From the NCBI RefSeq assembly GCF_024029775.1, contig NZ_CP097122.1, positions 1,179,001 through 1,243,000 on the forward strand: a stretch of DNA of 64,000 bases, given 5' to 3'. The DNA is from Fructobacillus americanaquae (GTDB lineage Bacteria; Bacillota; Bacilli; Lactobacillales; Lactobacillaceae). Shown one piece after another: positions 38,794 to 46,668 of this stretch. Position 1 is the first letter of the stretch. Every line of letters begins with the position of its first letter. The notes beneath the pieces are model-generated. The model searched no databases. It was given only the letters and a program-made list of their open reading frames with translations, and was not told the DNA's origin. The translations under genes were made by a program, and so were the position numbers.

Positions 38794-39203
38794 TGACTCA
38801 ATTATCACGACATGAAGAACGGCAAGCGGCCGTCCAGATTCTCTTTGCTTGCGCCAACAAGACGCCAGATGAAGCTGAAATGGATTTGGTCTATGACTTA
38901 GTTGTCGGTGATCAAGATTATCATGCTTTTTTGCCCCAACTGGTTAACGGTGTTTTAGCGCGAAAAACACAATTGGATGCTGATATCGCAAAACATTTAG
39001 CCTTAGGCTGGAAGGTTGACCGAATTGCACGGGTTAACCTTGTTATTTTGCGCATCGCAGTTTATGAATTGCAGATGCCAGAACCGGCACCCTACAAGGT
39101 TGTAGTGGACGAAGCGGTTGAACTTGCCAAGGAATTTGCTAGCCAGCAAGATGCTCAGTTTGTTAACGGTGTCTTGAAGAATTATGCACCAGTCGGTGCT
39201 TAA
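38793..39203 (+). CDS. nusB: Transcription antitermination factor NusB
   Basis: NusB of 136 residues, an all-helical RNA-binding protein that joins the rRNA antitermination complex with NusE. It has the N-terminal SRHEERQAAVQILFA segment (Arg-rich boxA-binding helix) and a C-terminal AKEFASQQDAQFVNGVLKNY. It is translationally coupled to yqhY. Confidence 0.96.
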   Translation: MTQLSRHEERQAAVQILFACANKTPDEAEMDLVYDLVVGDQDYHAFLPQLVNGVLARKTQLDADIAKHLALGWKVDRIARVNLVILRIAVYELQMPEPAPYKVVVDEAVELAKEFASQQDAQFVNGVLKNYAPVGA

Positions 39204-39207
39204 AATG

Positions 39208-39267
39208 AGGACTGCTCAGTTCAAAACCTCGCTTTTTGGGGGATAAGTTGCTGAGTAGTCTTTTTTT
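39208..39267 (+). terminator. Terminator after nusB
   Basis: AGGACTGCTCAG (39208-39219) pairs with CTGAGTAGTCTT (39251-39262) with wobbles, followed by TTTTT. Confidence 0.8.
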
Positions 39268-39402
39268 ATCAACAGGCAACTAGTTCACATATCAGCACGG
39301 GAATTAGTATTTTTTGGTAATAATGTTTGTCTATTTCCTCACGAATTCAAAAGAAAAATGCCATCCTGTGCTAGAATAGAGGAAGTAAAAAAGGAGGCCA
39401 TC

Positions 39403-40197
39403 ATGGCGATTTACCATCCAAATGAACAACCAGCACCATCATATGACAGTCATACACATTTGAATGACGATGAACTGTACTTTGATGTGCCAGCATACTT
39501 AGCGCGGGCACATGAATTCCAAGTAGTTGAAATGAATGTTGTCGGCTATAACGCAGTTGGCAATCAACGGGCTTTAGCCATTGCAGAAGAAAATGACGGC
39601 GTTTACGCTATCTTAGGCTATCAGCCTGAGGATACACCTGATTTTGATGAGGCGGCTCTTGCAACGCTTACCGAACAGTTGGACCAAGATAAGGTTGTTG
39701 CCGTAGGTGAAACTGGCTTGGATTATCACTTTGATACCGATAAAGATGTTCAAATGAAGGCCTTTTTAGCACAAATTGGTTTGGCAAAAGAAAAGGATTT
39801 ACCGGTTGTTATCCATAACCGAGAAGCCTTCGATGATGTTTACCGGGTCTTAAAGGAACAGCAGGTCAAAAAAGCGATCATTCACTCCTTCTCCGGTACC
39901 AAAGAACAGGCCAAGGCGTTCGCTGATTTAGGTTATTATCTTTCCTTTTCTGGTGTAGTGACCTTCAAAAAAGCAGAAGAAGTTCGAGAAGCAGCCAAGG
40001 TTATCCCATTGGACCAAATTTTGGTGGAAACAGATGCACCATACCTGGCGCCAAGTCCAAATCGTGGTAAACGCAACGAACCTGGTTGGACTAAGTTTGT
40101 GATTGATGATTTGGCCAAAACACTTTCAATGTCAGCTGATGATCTGGCAACACGAACTAAGCAAAACGCTGAACGGGCTTTTTTGAACCATGACTGA
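39403..40197 (+). CDS. TatD family metal-dependent hydrolase
   Basis: This 264-residue TIM-barrel protein has metal ligands in DSHTHLND (N-terminal HxH), VGETGLDYHF, IHNREA, IHSFSG and VETDAPYL. TatD proteins are Mg-dependent 3'-5' DNases. The start at 39403 has AAAGGAGG 7 nt upstream. The in-frame extension to 39358 covers the promoter (TGC-TAGAAT near 39371). It overlaps rnmV by 8 bp. metG, the usual upstream gene, is absent. Confidence 0.92.
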   Translation: MAIYHPNEQPAPSYDSHTHLNDDELYFDVPAYLARAHEFQVVEMNVVGYNAVGNQRALAIAEENDGVYAILGYQPEDTPDFDEAALATLTEQLDQDKVVAVGETGLDYHFDTDKDVQMKAFLAQIGLAKEKDLPVVIHNREAFDDVYRVLKEQQVKKAIIHSFSGTKEQAKAFADLGYYLSFSGVVTFKKAEEVREAAKVIPLDQILVETDAPYLAPSPNRGKRNEPGWTKFVIDDLAKTLSMSADDLATRTKQNAERAFLNHD

Positions 40198-40774
40198 CCG
40201 ACCCAAAATTAAGGCGATGGTTGTCGTGGAAGGGTGGTCGGATACAAAGCGCTTAAGCCAAGCGGTTGATTGTGACACGATCGAAACCAGGGGAGCAGCC
40301 CTGGGTGAAGAAGTTATCGTGCGCATTCAAAAGGCGGCTTCAGAGCGGGGGGCCATTGTACTAACTGATCCGGATTTTAATGGAAACCGGTTACGGCGAT
40401 TAATTACTGAAGCAGTGCCGGAAGTTGCTCAAGCAACAATTAGCCAGGAGCAGGGTCGGGCACAAAAGGACAATCCCCACAAATCATTGGGGGTGGAACA
40501 TGCACCGTTGAGTGTTTTGTCTGCCTGCTTAGTGGCGGCTGATCGGCAAGTTGGTCAATCTCGACCGAATTCTGACATTGATCGGGACTTTCTGGTGGAT
40601 TTGGGCTTAATTGGTGGGCCAACTGCCAAGGAACAACGAATTTTACTAGGGCAAAACCTACAAATTGGTTATGCTAATGGCAAACAACTGTATCATCGCC
40701 TTTTAGCCTATGGCATTATGCAAAAGCAGGTTGTGGCAGCCTTGAAAGGAAACATTAATGGAAAAGTCAATTAA
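40190..40774 (+). CDS. rnmV: Ribonuclease M5
   Basis: This 194-residue Toprim-domain RNase (VVVEGWSDTKRL with catalytic Glu; VLTDPDFNGNRLR) matures 5S rRNA. It overlaps tatD upstream and rsmA downstream by 17 bp, the conserved tatD-rnmV-rsmA arrangement. Confidence 0.95.
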   Translation: MTDRPKIKAMVVVEGWSDTKRLSQAVDCDTIETRGAALGEEVIVRIQKAASERGAIVLTDPDFNGNRLRRLITEAVPEVAQATISQEQGRAQKDNPHKSLGVEHAPLSVLSACLVAADRQVGQSRPNSDIDRDFLVDLGLIGGPTAKEQRILLGQNLQIGYANGKQLYHRLLAYGIMQKQVVAALKGNINGKVN

Positions 40775-41645
40775 AATTGCCAATCCAATGCGGACTCAAG
40801 CAATTTTAAATCAGTATGGCCTGCGGGCTAAAAAAAAGTTTGGTCAAAATTTTTTGACTGATCAAAATATTCTAACTGGGATTGTAGCTGCAGCAGAGTT
40901 GAGTAAAGAGGACGCCGTAGTCGAGATTGGCCCTGGTATCGGTGGGTTAACCGAATATTTGGCCCTGGCCGCCGACGAGGTCCTCGCCTTTGAAATTGAC
41001 CGGGACATGGTCAAGGTCTTAGGTGAAACCTTGGCACCGTATGAGAATGTCACGGTTCAAAACGATGATGTCTTAGAGGTTAACTTGAAGCAAACGTTAG
41101 CTGAACATTTTGGACTGAATCGATCGGTCAAGGTGGTTGCTAATTTGCCGTACTATATCACGACACCCATTCTTTTAGGTTTATTGCAGGCACAGATTAA
41201 CTGGTCCCGACTAGTGGTAATGATGCAAAAGGAAGTGGCTGACCGCCTAACGGCTGAGCCGGGGACGAAGGAATATGGTGTTTTGTCGATTACTTTGTCT
41301 TACTACGCTAATGTTCAGACTGCCTTAACAGTGCCACGAACTGCCTTTAATCCGTCACCAAATGTGGATTCGGCTGTTGTTTCTCTAACCCCAAGAGAAC
41401 CTGACCAACCAGTTGATAATCCTGATCAACTGTTCTCGCTAGTTAAGGCGACATTTGCTCATCGACGGAAGTCACTTTGGAATAACCTCCTACAACGCTT
41501 TGGCAAGGATGAAGGAATTAAGGAACGACTAACAAAAGCTCTAGACCAATCGAATATTCAACCGGGGGTTCGAGCTGAAAAACTAACCCTCAACCAATTA
41601 ACGGACTTGTATTTAGCCCTGATGGAACAGGGATTCTATGCGTGA
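40758..41645 (+). CDS. rsmA: 16S rRNA (adenine1518/1519-N6)-dimethyltransferase
   Basis: RsmA/KsgA of 295 residues. SAM-binding motif VVEIGPGIGGLTEYL (about 54-68), acidic VLAFEIDRDMV and the catalytic motif VVANLPYYITTPIL (about 127-140) are present. It dimethylates two adenines near the 3' end of 16S rRNA. AAAGGA precedes the ATG. Confidence 0.97.
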   Translation: MEKSIKIANPMRTQAILNQYGLRAKKKFGQNFLTDQNILTGIVAAAELSKEDAVVEIGPGIGGLTEYLALAADEVLAFEIDRDMVKVLGETLAPYENVTVQNDDVLEVNLKQTLAEHFGLNRSVKVVANLPYYITTPILLGLLQAQINWSRLVVMMQKEVADRLTAEPGTKEYGVLSITLSYYANVQTALTVPRTAFNPSPNVDSAVVSLTPREPDQPVDNPDQLFSLVKATFAHRRKSLWNNLLQRFGKDEGIKERLTKALDQSNIQPGVRAEKLTLNQLTDLYLALMEQGFYA

Positions 41646-41682
41646 TAACTGTTAACGCCAAAAACCGCAATGTTTGCTAATA

Positions 41683-41711
41683 TTGAACTTTTGTTACTAA
41701 TGTGTTATAAT
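41683..41711 (+). promoter_or_regulatory. veg promoter
   Basis: TTGAAC (41683-41688), 17 bp, TATAAT (41706-41711) with TG one base upstream (extended -10). This is the best-looking promoter in the window, in keeping with the very strong veg promoter of Bacillus. Confidence 0.88.
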
Positions 41712-41742
41712 AGTTCTTGTTTAATGAGGAAGGCGGTCGAAA

Positions 41743-41973
41743 ATGTCAACTTTGGAAGATATTAAGTCGCGCTTGGACGCGCACATAGGCGAAACAGTCA
41801 CTGTAGTTTCTCAAGCAGGTCGTAAGAAATTTACGGAACGTTCCGGAATCTTGCGTTCTACTTTCCCATCACTGTTTGTGGTTGAACTAGATGAAGAAGC
41901 TGATTTTGAGCGTGCTTCATACAGTTACACAGACGTTTTAACGAATAACGTGGAAGTTACGTTTGCCGATTAA
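41743..41973 (+). CDS. veg: Veg family protein
   Basis: This 76-residue protein is full-length for the Veg family, with DIKSRLDAHIGETVTV and the RKKFTERSGILRSTFPSLFVVELD core. In Bacillus Veg influences biofilm matrix genes. It sits directly after rsmA, its conserved place, and has its own strong promoter and terminator. Confidence 0.93.
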   Translation: MSTLEDIKSRLDAHIGETVTVVSQAGRKKFTERSGILRSTFPSLFVVELDEEADFERASYSYTDVLTNNVEVTFAD

Positions 41974-41983
41974 GGAAATACAT

Positions 41984-42007
41984 AAAAAGCCCGTCAGGGC
42001 TTTTTTT
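41984..42007 (+). terminator. Terminator after veg
   Basis: AAAAGCCC, loop GTCA, GGGC then TTTTTTT. Confidence 0.92.
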
Positions 42008-42042
42008 GTTGGTTTGGTTTTAAAACGAAAGAGGAGAATGCC

Positions 42043-42765
42043 ATGAGTGCGCAGATTGTTGTTAAAAACTTTACCGCTGCCTTTGGTGATCGTCTGATTT
42101 TAAAGGATGTTTCCTTTAAAATTGATGAACACCACTTTACTGTCATTGTTGGTGAAAATGGAACCGGCAAGACGACTTTAATTAAGTCCTTGATTCAAGA
42201 GGTCATTGGTCAAAAACATTTGGGCCATGAAAACAAGAAACAGAAGACGATGATTGATGTCAACAGCCAGACCTTGGCCTACGTACCACAGTTTCGTGAT
42301 TTAGGGGATGATTACCCACTGACGATTCGGTCCTTTATCGCCTTAGGCTTAAAATCAGGGCTACGTCCCTGGCTCAATGCACATGAAAAATCAGCCATTG
42401 AACAAGCTTTGAAGCAAGTTGACTTAGCTGATTTAGCCGATTTACGGTTATCGGATGCCTCTGGTGGGCAGAAGCAACGGGCTTATATTGCTCAAGCACT
42501 AGTCCAAGAGCCTGATTTGTTGATCTTAGATGAGCCGACCGCTGCTTTGGACGCTAACCATGCCTTGGCATTGGTAAAGAGCGTCCGCGCCTTGCAGCAA
42601 AGGCGCCAAATTGGTGTTTTGTGGATTTCACACGATACCTCTTGGATCAAAGAGTATGCAGATGGTTACCTTTGGTTATATGACGGCCAAATTCAAAGTG
42701 GTCGAGCAGCTGATTTACCAGATGCGGCTGCTTCACAACACCGCCAGGAGGTAAAATATGTTTGA
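42043..42765 (+). CDS. Metal ABC transporter ATP-binding protein (ZnuC-like)
   Basis: ABC ATPase of 240 residues. Walker A GENGTGKTTLIK (about 37-48), signature SDASGGQKQRAYIA (about 143-156), Walker B DLLILDEPTAALD. With the ZnuB-type permease that it overlaps by 8 bp, it forms the cytoplasmic motor of a zinc or manganese importer. The metal is not determinable. No substrate-binding protein gene is adjacent. Confidence 0.85.
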   Translation: MSAQIVVKNFTAAFGDRLILKDVSFKIDEHHFTVIVGENGTGKTTLIKSLIQEVIGQKHLGHENKKQKTMIDVNSQTLAYVPQFRDLGDDYPLTIRSFIALGLKSGLRPWLNAHEKSAIEQALKQVDLADLADLRLSDASGGQKQRAYIAQALVQEPDLLILDEPTAALDANHALALVKSVRALQQRRQIGVLWISHDTSWIKEYADGYLWLYDGQIQSGRAADLPDAAASQHRQEVKYV

Positions 42766-43543
42766 TCAAGTTTTTATGCAAAATGCTTTTATTGCCGGCA
42801 CGGTGATTTCAATTGTTGCTGGAATCGTGGGAACTTTCGTGGTGGCTCGATCATATAACTTCTTGAGCCATTCTTTAAGTGAAATTGCGTTTTCTGGTGC
42901 AGCCTTTGGTTTCTTTATTGGCTGGCCACCACTCTTGGGGATGGTCATTTTTACCATTTTGGCTGCGTTATCAATTGGGGGGCTTGAAAATGCCAAGGTC
43001 CGCCAGGATAACGTGACTTCTGCCGTTTCAGCCTTTGCCATCGCCTTAGGAATTCTTTTCTTGGCTCTTGGCCATACTGCCAATTCGGCGGCAACCGGCA
43101 TTTTATTTGGTTCCGTTCTGGGGATTTCTCACACTGATTTGTTAATCTTGGCGGGGATGGCTCTGGGAGTCTTTGTCGTTATTTTCTTGTTTTACAAACC
43201 ATTGCGCTTACTGGCTTTTGACGAGGCCGGACTATTACTTTCACGAGGGAAAAAGACCTGGTTGAAAATCCTTTTCTTGGTAGTGATGGCACTATCCGTA
43301 GCCATTTCTTCGCAATTAGTTGGCTCATTATTAATCTTTGTCTTGGTTACTTTGCCGGCAGCTTCAGCCCGCTATTATCAGGGTTCTGTTGGTCGTTTGA
43401 TGGCTTTATCGGTTTTCTTTGCTTTGTTCGGAACTTGGATTGGATTGGCTTTGGCCTACGTAACGAACCTGCCAACCTCTGCCTTTATTGCTGGGATTGA
43501 AGTGTTGATTTATCTGCTTTCAATTTGGTTAGCTAAGGAATAA
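42758..43543 (+). CDS. Metal ABC transporter permease (ZnuB-like)
   Basis: This 261-residue ABC-3 family membrane protein has about eight helices. The N-terminal GTFVVARSYNFLSHSLSEIAFSGAA (read as two adjoining segments) and the LLxxxLVTLPAASARY region are typical of zinc/manganese permeases. It pairs with the preceding ATPase. The pair interrupts the usual veg-purR-glmU neighbourhood. Confidence 0.85.
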   Translation: MFDQVFMQNAFIAGTVISIVAGIVGTFVVARSYNFLSHSLSEIAFSGAAFGFFIGWPPLLGMVIFTILAALSIGGLENAKVRQDNVTSAVSAFAIALGILFLALGHTANSAATGILFGSVLGISHTDLLILAGMALGVFVVIFLFYKPLRLLAFDEAGLLLSRGKKTWLKILFLVVMALSVAISSQLVGSLLIFVLVTLPAASARYYQGSVGRLMALSVFFALFGTWIGLALAYVTNLPTSAFIAGIEVLIYLLSIWLAKE

Positions 43544-43580
43544 AATGATTAGGCCAACCTTTTTGTAACAAATATTAATA

Positions 43581-43635
43581 AAAACCGGAGTTAAAAACGA
43601 ATGTTCGTTTTTAACTCCTGGTTTTATGCTATAAT
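43581..43635 (+). promoter_or_regulatory. Long palindrome containing a PurBox, plus purR promoter
   Basis: A 21-bp inverted repeat (43581-43601 / 43604-43625, one bulge) ends the znuCB transcript as a terminator-like hairpin. Its centre holds AAAAACGAACATT on the minus strand (43600-43612), 12 of 13 positions of the PurR box AWWWCCGAACWWT. The purR -10 TGC-TATAAT (43627-43635) follows, so the box lies over the -35 region. Autoregulation by PurR is inferred. Confidence 0.65.
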
Positions 43636-43680
43636 AGTTGCGATGGAAATTAATACTCTGAGGAGGAAAGGGCAGCCGTC

Positions 43681-44532
43681 TTGCCCACAAAAATACCTAT
43701 GAAAACACGTCGAGCTGACCGTTTGGTCGATATGTCGCATTATTTATTGGACCACCCGCGCCAACTGATTTCACTGAACTTTTTTGCTGATCGCTATGAA
43801 GCGGCAAAATCGTCAATTTCCGAAGATTTGTCAATCATTCGCCGGACCTATCAAGCACGTGGAACAGGTGAAGTAAAAACCTATCCAGGGGCAGCCGGAG
43901 GGGTTTACTATACACCCTTAATGGCAGCTGGCGAAGCCAAAGACTTTGTGGATGGTATTTGCCAAATTGTCAATGATGAATCTCGCGTTTTGCCGGGCGG
44001 CTATGTTTACTTATCTGATTTGTTAGGACAGCCAAACGTCTTACGACAGACCGGACGATTGATTACAACTCAGTATGTTGGGGAAGAAATTGATGCAGTG
44101 ATGACCGCTGCAACGAAGGGAATTCCTTTGGCTCAAGCAGTTGCTGACCAGTTAAATGTGCCTTTTGTGATTGTTCGTGATGATGCTAAGGTGACCGAAG
44201 GCTCGATGATTTCAGTTAATTACTTGACTGGGTCCTCAAAGCGCGTTGAAAAGATGGCCTTATCTAAGCGGTCTTTGAAGGCCGGCGCCCGCGTCTTGAT
44301 TGTCGATGACTTTATGAAGGCTGGCGGAACCATTCAGGGAATGCAAACTTTGGTCCGCGAATTCGGTGGTACTGTTGTTGGGACAGCTGTCTTTGCTGAA
44401 GGTCGGTCAAATGTCCGTTTGTTAGAGGATTATACTTCTTTGTTGCACGTTGAAACCAACTTGGACTCTGGTCAGTCGATTAGTGTGCAGCCAGGAAACT
44501 ATTTTGCAGAAATTTATCAAGGTAAGGAATAA
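43681..44532 (+). CDS. purR: Purine operon regulator PurR (phosphoribosyltransferase-like)
   Basis: This protein of up to 283 residues has a winged-helix N-domain (MKTRRADRLVDMSHYLLDHP; KSSISEDLSIIRR) and a PRT domain with the PRPP loop VLIVDDFMKAGGTI (about 206-219). It controls purine genes in response to PRPP. Homology starts at the ATG at 43699, but the strong AGGAGG (43661-43666) fits the in-frame TTG at 43681 better, adding six residues. I annotate the TTG start with reserve. A PurBox lies at its own promoter. Confidence 0.92.
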   Translation: MPTKIPMKTRRADRLVDMSHYLLDHPRQLISLNFFADRYEAAKSSISEDLSIIRRTYQARGTGEVKTYPGAAGGVYYTPLMAAGEAKDFVDGICQIVNDESRVLPGGYVYLSDLLGQPNVLRQTGRLITTQYVGEEIDAVMTAATKGIPLAQAVADQLNVPFVIVRDDAKVTEGSMISVNYLTGSSKRVEKMALSKRSLKAGARVLIVDDFMKAGGTIQGMQTLVREFGGTVVGTAVFAEGRSNVRLLEDYTSLLHVETNLDSGQSISVQPGNYFAEIYQGKE

Positions 44533-44538
44533 GAAACG

Positions 44539-45915
44539 ATGCAAGCCACAAACGTTGTCATTTTGGCGGCCGGGAACGGTTCGCGGATGAAATCAGACCT
44601 GCCAAAGGTCTTGCACCAAGTTGCCGGTCGGGCAATGGTTGATTGGGTAGTTGCTGCGGTGGCGCCATTGAAGCCAAATAAAATTTTAACGGTCACCGGC
44701 GTCGGGGCCAAGCAGGTTCAAGACCACTTAGCCGGGAAGACCGACTTCGTTGTTCAAGAACAGCAATTAGGAACCGGTCACGCTGTCTTGCAGACGAAGC
44801 AGGCATTAGCTGATAACCAGGGGGCGACACTGATTTTATCAGGGGATACGCCACTCTTTACAACGGAAACGCTGCAGGCGCTTTTGGATGAGCACGCTCG
44901 GACCAAGAATGCTGTTACGGTTTTGACGGCCTTTGCAGAAAATCCAACGGGTTATGGTCGGATTGTCCGCGGTGAGGACGAAATGGTCTTAAAGATTGTT
45001 GAGGAAAAGGATGCGTCCGTCACGGAACGCCGTATCCAAGAAATCAATACAGGTGTTTACATTTTCGATAATCAGCTTTTGTTTCAAGCTCTTTCTCAGG
45101 TTGGTAATGATAATGTTCAAGCCGAATATTACCTGCCTGATACGCTCGACATTTTGCGGGAAATGGGGCAACAGATTGGGGCCTACCAGACGATGGACTT
45201 TTCCGAATCGATGGGGGTCAACGATCGCGTTGCCTTGGCTGCAGCCAATAAGATTATGCGAATGAGGATTAATCAGGGACACATGCAAAATGGTGTTGAA
45301 TTAATTGATCCTGATAATACCTATATCGATGCAGGTGTTCAAATTGGCCAAGACACGGTGATTGAAGGCAACGTGACCTTGAAGGGAAAGACGGTGATTG
45401 GTCAAGAAAACGTTTTGACAGCCGGCACCCGAATTGAGGATTCAACAATTGGGGATGAAAACATTATTACTTCCTCGCAACTTGAAGAAGCACTAGTGGG
45501 AAACAAGACAACAATTGGTCCTTATGCGCATCTGCGGCCATTGGCTGATATCAAGGATCAAGCACATTTGGGGAACTTTGTTGAAGTCAAGAAGGCAACA
45601 GTGGGTCTTGGAGCTAAAGTTGGTCATCTTTCTTATGTTGGTAATGCTCAATTAGGAGCAGATGTGAACGTTGGGGCCGGAACGATCTTCGTCAATTACG
45701 ACGGCGTGAATAAATTTGATACGATAGTCGGTGACCGTGCCTTTATCGGATCAAATACGAAGATTATCGCCCCTGTGACTTTAGCTGATGAAAGCATCAC
45801 GGCAGCGGGTTCAACAATAACAGATGATGTTAACTTTCATCAAATGGGTATCGCGCGTAGTCGACAAGCAAATAAAGATGATTTTTGGGACAGAATGCCC
45901 CATAAAAAAGGATAG
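44539..45915 (+). CDS. glmU: Bifunctional N-acetylglucosamine-1-phosphate uridyltransferase / glucosamine-1-phosphate acetyltransferase
   Basis: This protein of 458 residues has an N-terminal pyrophosphorylase domain (ILAAGNGSRMKSDLPKVLH, about 8-26; GTGHA; SGDTPLF) and a C-terminal left-handed beta-helix acetyltransferase (hexapeptide repeats from about 250; VEVKKATVGLGAK; GAGTIFVNYDG). It makes UDP-GlcNAc for cell wall. It follows purR by 6 bp, and its last codons form part of the terminator stem. Confidence 0.97.
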   Translation: MQATNVVILAAGNGSRMKSDLPKVLHQVAGRAMVDWVVAAVAPLKPNKILTVTGVGAKQVQDHLAGKTDFVVQEQQLGTGHAVLQTKQALADNQGATLILSGDTPLFTTETLQALLDEHARTKNAVTVLTAFAENPTGYGRIVRGEDEMVLKIVEEKDASVTERRIQEINTGVYIFDNQLLFQALSQVGNDNVQAEYYLPDTLDILREMGQQIGAYQTMDFSESMGVNDRVALAAANKIMRMRINQGHMQNGVELIDPDNTYIDAGVQIGQDTVIEGNVTLKGKTVIGQENVLTAGTRIEDSTIGDENIITSSQLEEALVGNKTTIGPYAHLRPLADIKDQAHLGNFVEVKKATVGLGAKVGHLSYVGNAQLGADVNVGAGTIFVNYDGVNKFDTIVGDRAFIGSNTKIIAPVTLADESITAAGSTITDDVNFHQMGIARSRQANKDDFWDRMPHKKG

Positions 45916-45936
45916 GGAAACCTATTCTTTTTTATT
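45904..45936 (+). terminator. Terminator overlapping the glmU stop codon
   Basis: AAGGATAGG (from 45908) pairs with CCTATTCTT, followed by a T run. The 5' arm contains the TAG stop of glmU. Confidence 0.85.
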
Positions 45937-45955
45937 TGGAATAAAAAGACATTCC

Positions 45956-45984
45956 TTGCCTATATAATTGAATTTGTTTATAAT
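45956..45984 (+). promoter_or_regulatory. Promoter of the DUF1541/oxidoreductase pair
   Basis: TTGCCT (45956-45961), 17 bp, TATAAT (45979-45984). Confidence 0.8.
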
Positions 45985-46038
45985 TAAAACGTTGTTATTT
46001 AAACTATACCAATATGAAAGTCGAAGAAGGAGTAGAAA

Positions 46039-46641
46039 ATGCAGAAGAAAACAATTGGTTGGTTATTGGCCCTGGGACTAGTCTTTATCTTGGGTGTGGT
46101 ACTGGTTTTGGGAATGGGAAAAAAGGATAAGCGCCATACCCAAAAGATGACCATGTCTAGTAGTCAGATGCAGATGTCCTCATCATCAGCAATGGCCATG
46201 TCGTCTTCGATGTCTGGCATGGACATGGATGAAAGTTTACCAACTGATTTACCAAATGCTAATCAACCGAAGTACTCGGTTGGCTCAAAGATTACTTTAG
46301 AGGCTGACCATATGACGGGAATGAAGGGCGCTAAGGGAACTGTCGTGGCCGCCTATGCTGTCAAACTCTATGAGGTTGATTACCAGCCAACTAATGGAGA
46401 CAAAAAGGTCAGCGGTCACAAGTGGTTAACCAAGGAAGACTTTTCTGACATGATGGATCACCAAGTAGGTGATATGGTCACGTTAACAAGTACTCATATG
46501 GCCGAAATGAAGGGGGCTAAAGCAACCATCACAAAGGTGGTTAATGGTCCTGCTTATGTAGTTAGCTATCAGCCAACCAATGGTGGTAAGATGGTCATGA
46601 ATCATAAGTACTTGGTTGAAAGCGAAATCAAGTCTCGATAA
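46039..46641 (+). CDS. Exported Met-rich protein with two DUF1541 domains (YdhK family)
   Basis: This 200-residue protein has an N-terminal membrane segment (about 7-27) and then a Met/Ser-rich linker (about 35-70) with at least eleven methionines, e.g. MTMSSSQMQM and SGMDMDES. Two DUF1541 repeats follow (about 76-136 and 141-200), each with an H-M-x-x-MKGAK motif and a YxPTNG motif. Proteins of this family lie with copper or heavy-metal genes. The Met clusters suggest metal binding outside the membrane, which is inference. There is no lipobox. The gene is co-transcribed with the oxidoreductase 27 bp downstream. Confidence 0.85.
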   Translation: MQKKTIGWLLALGLVFILGVVLVLGMGKKDKRHTQKMTMSSSQMQMSSSSAMAMSSSMSGMDMDESLPTDLPNANQPKYSVGSKITLEADHMTGMKGAKGTVVAAYAVKLYEVDYQPTNGDKKVSGHKWLTKEDFSDMMDHQVGDMVTLTSTHMAEMKGAKATITKVVNGPAYVVSYQPTNGGKMVMNHKYLVESEIKSR

Positions 46642-46668
46642 TCGAGTGAAATGAAAGGATGGAACGCA

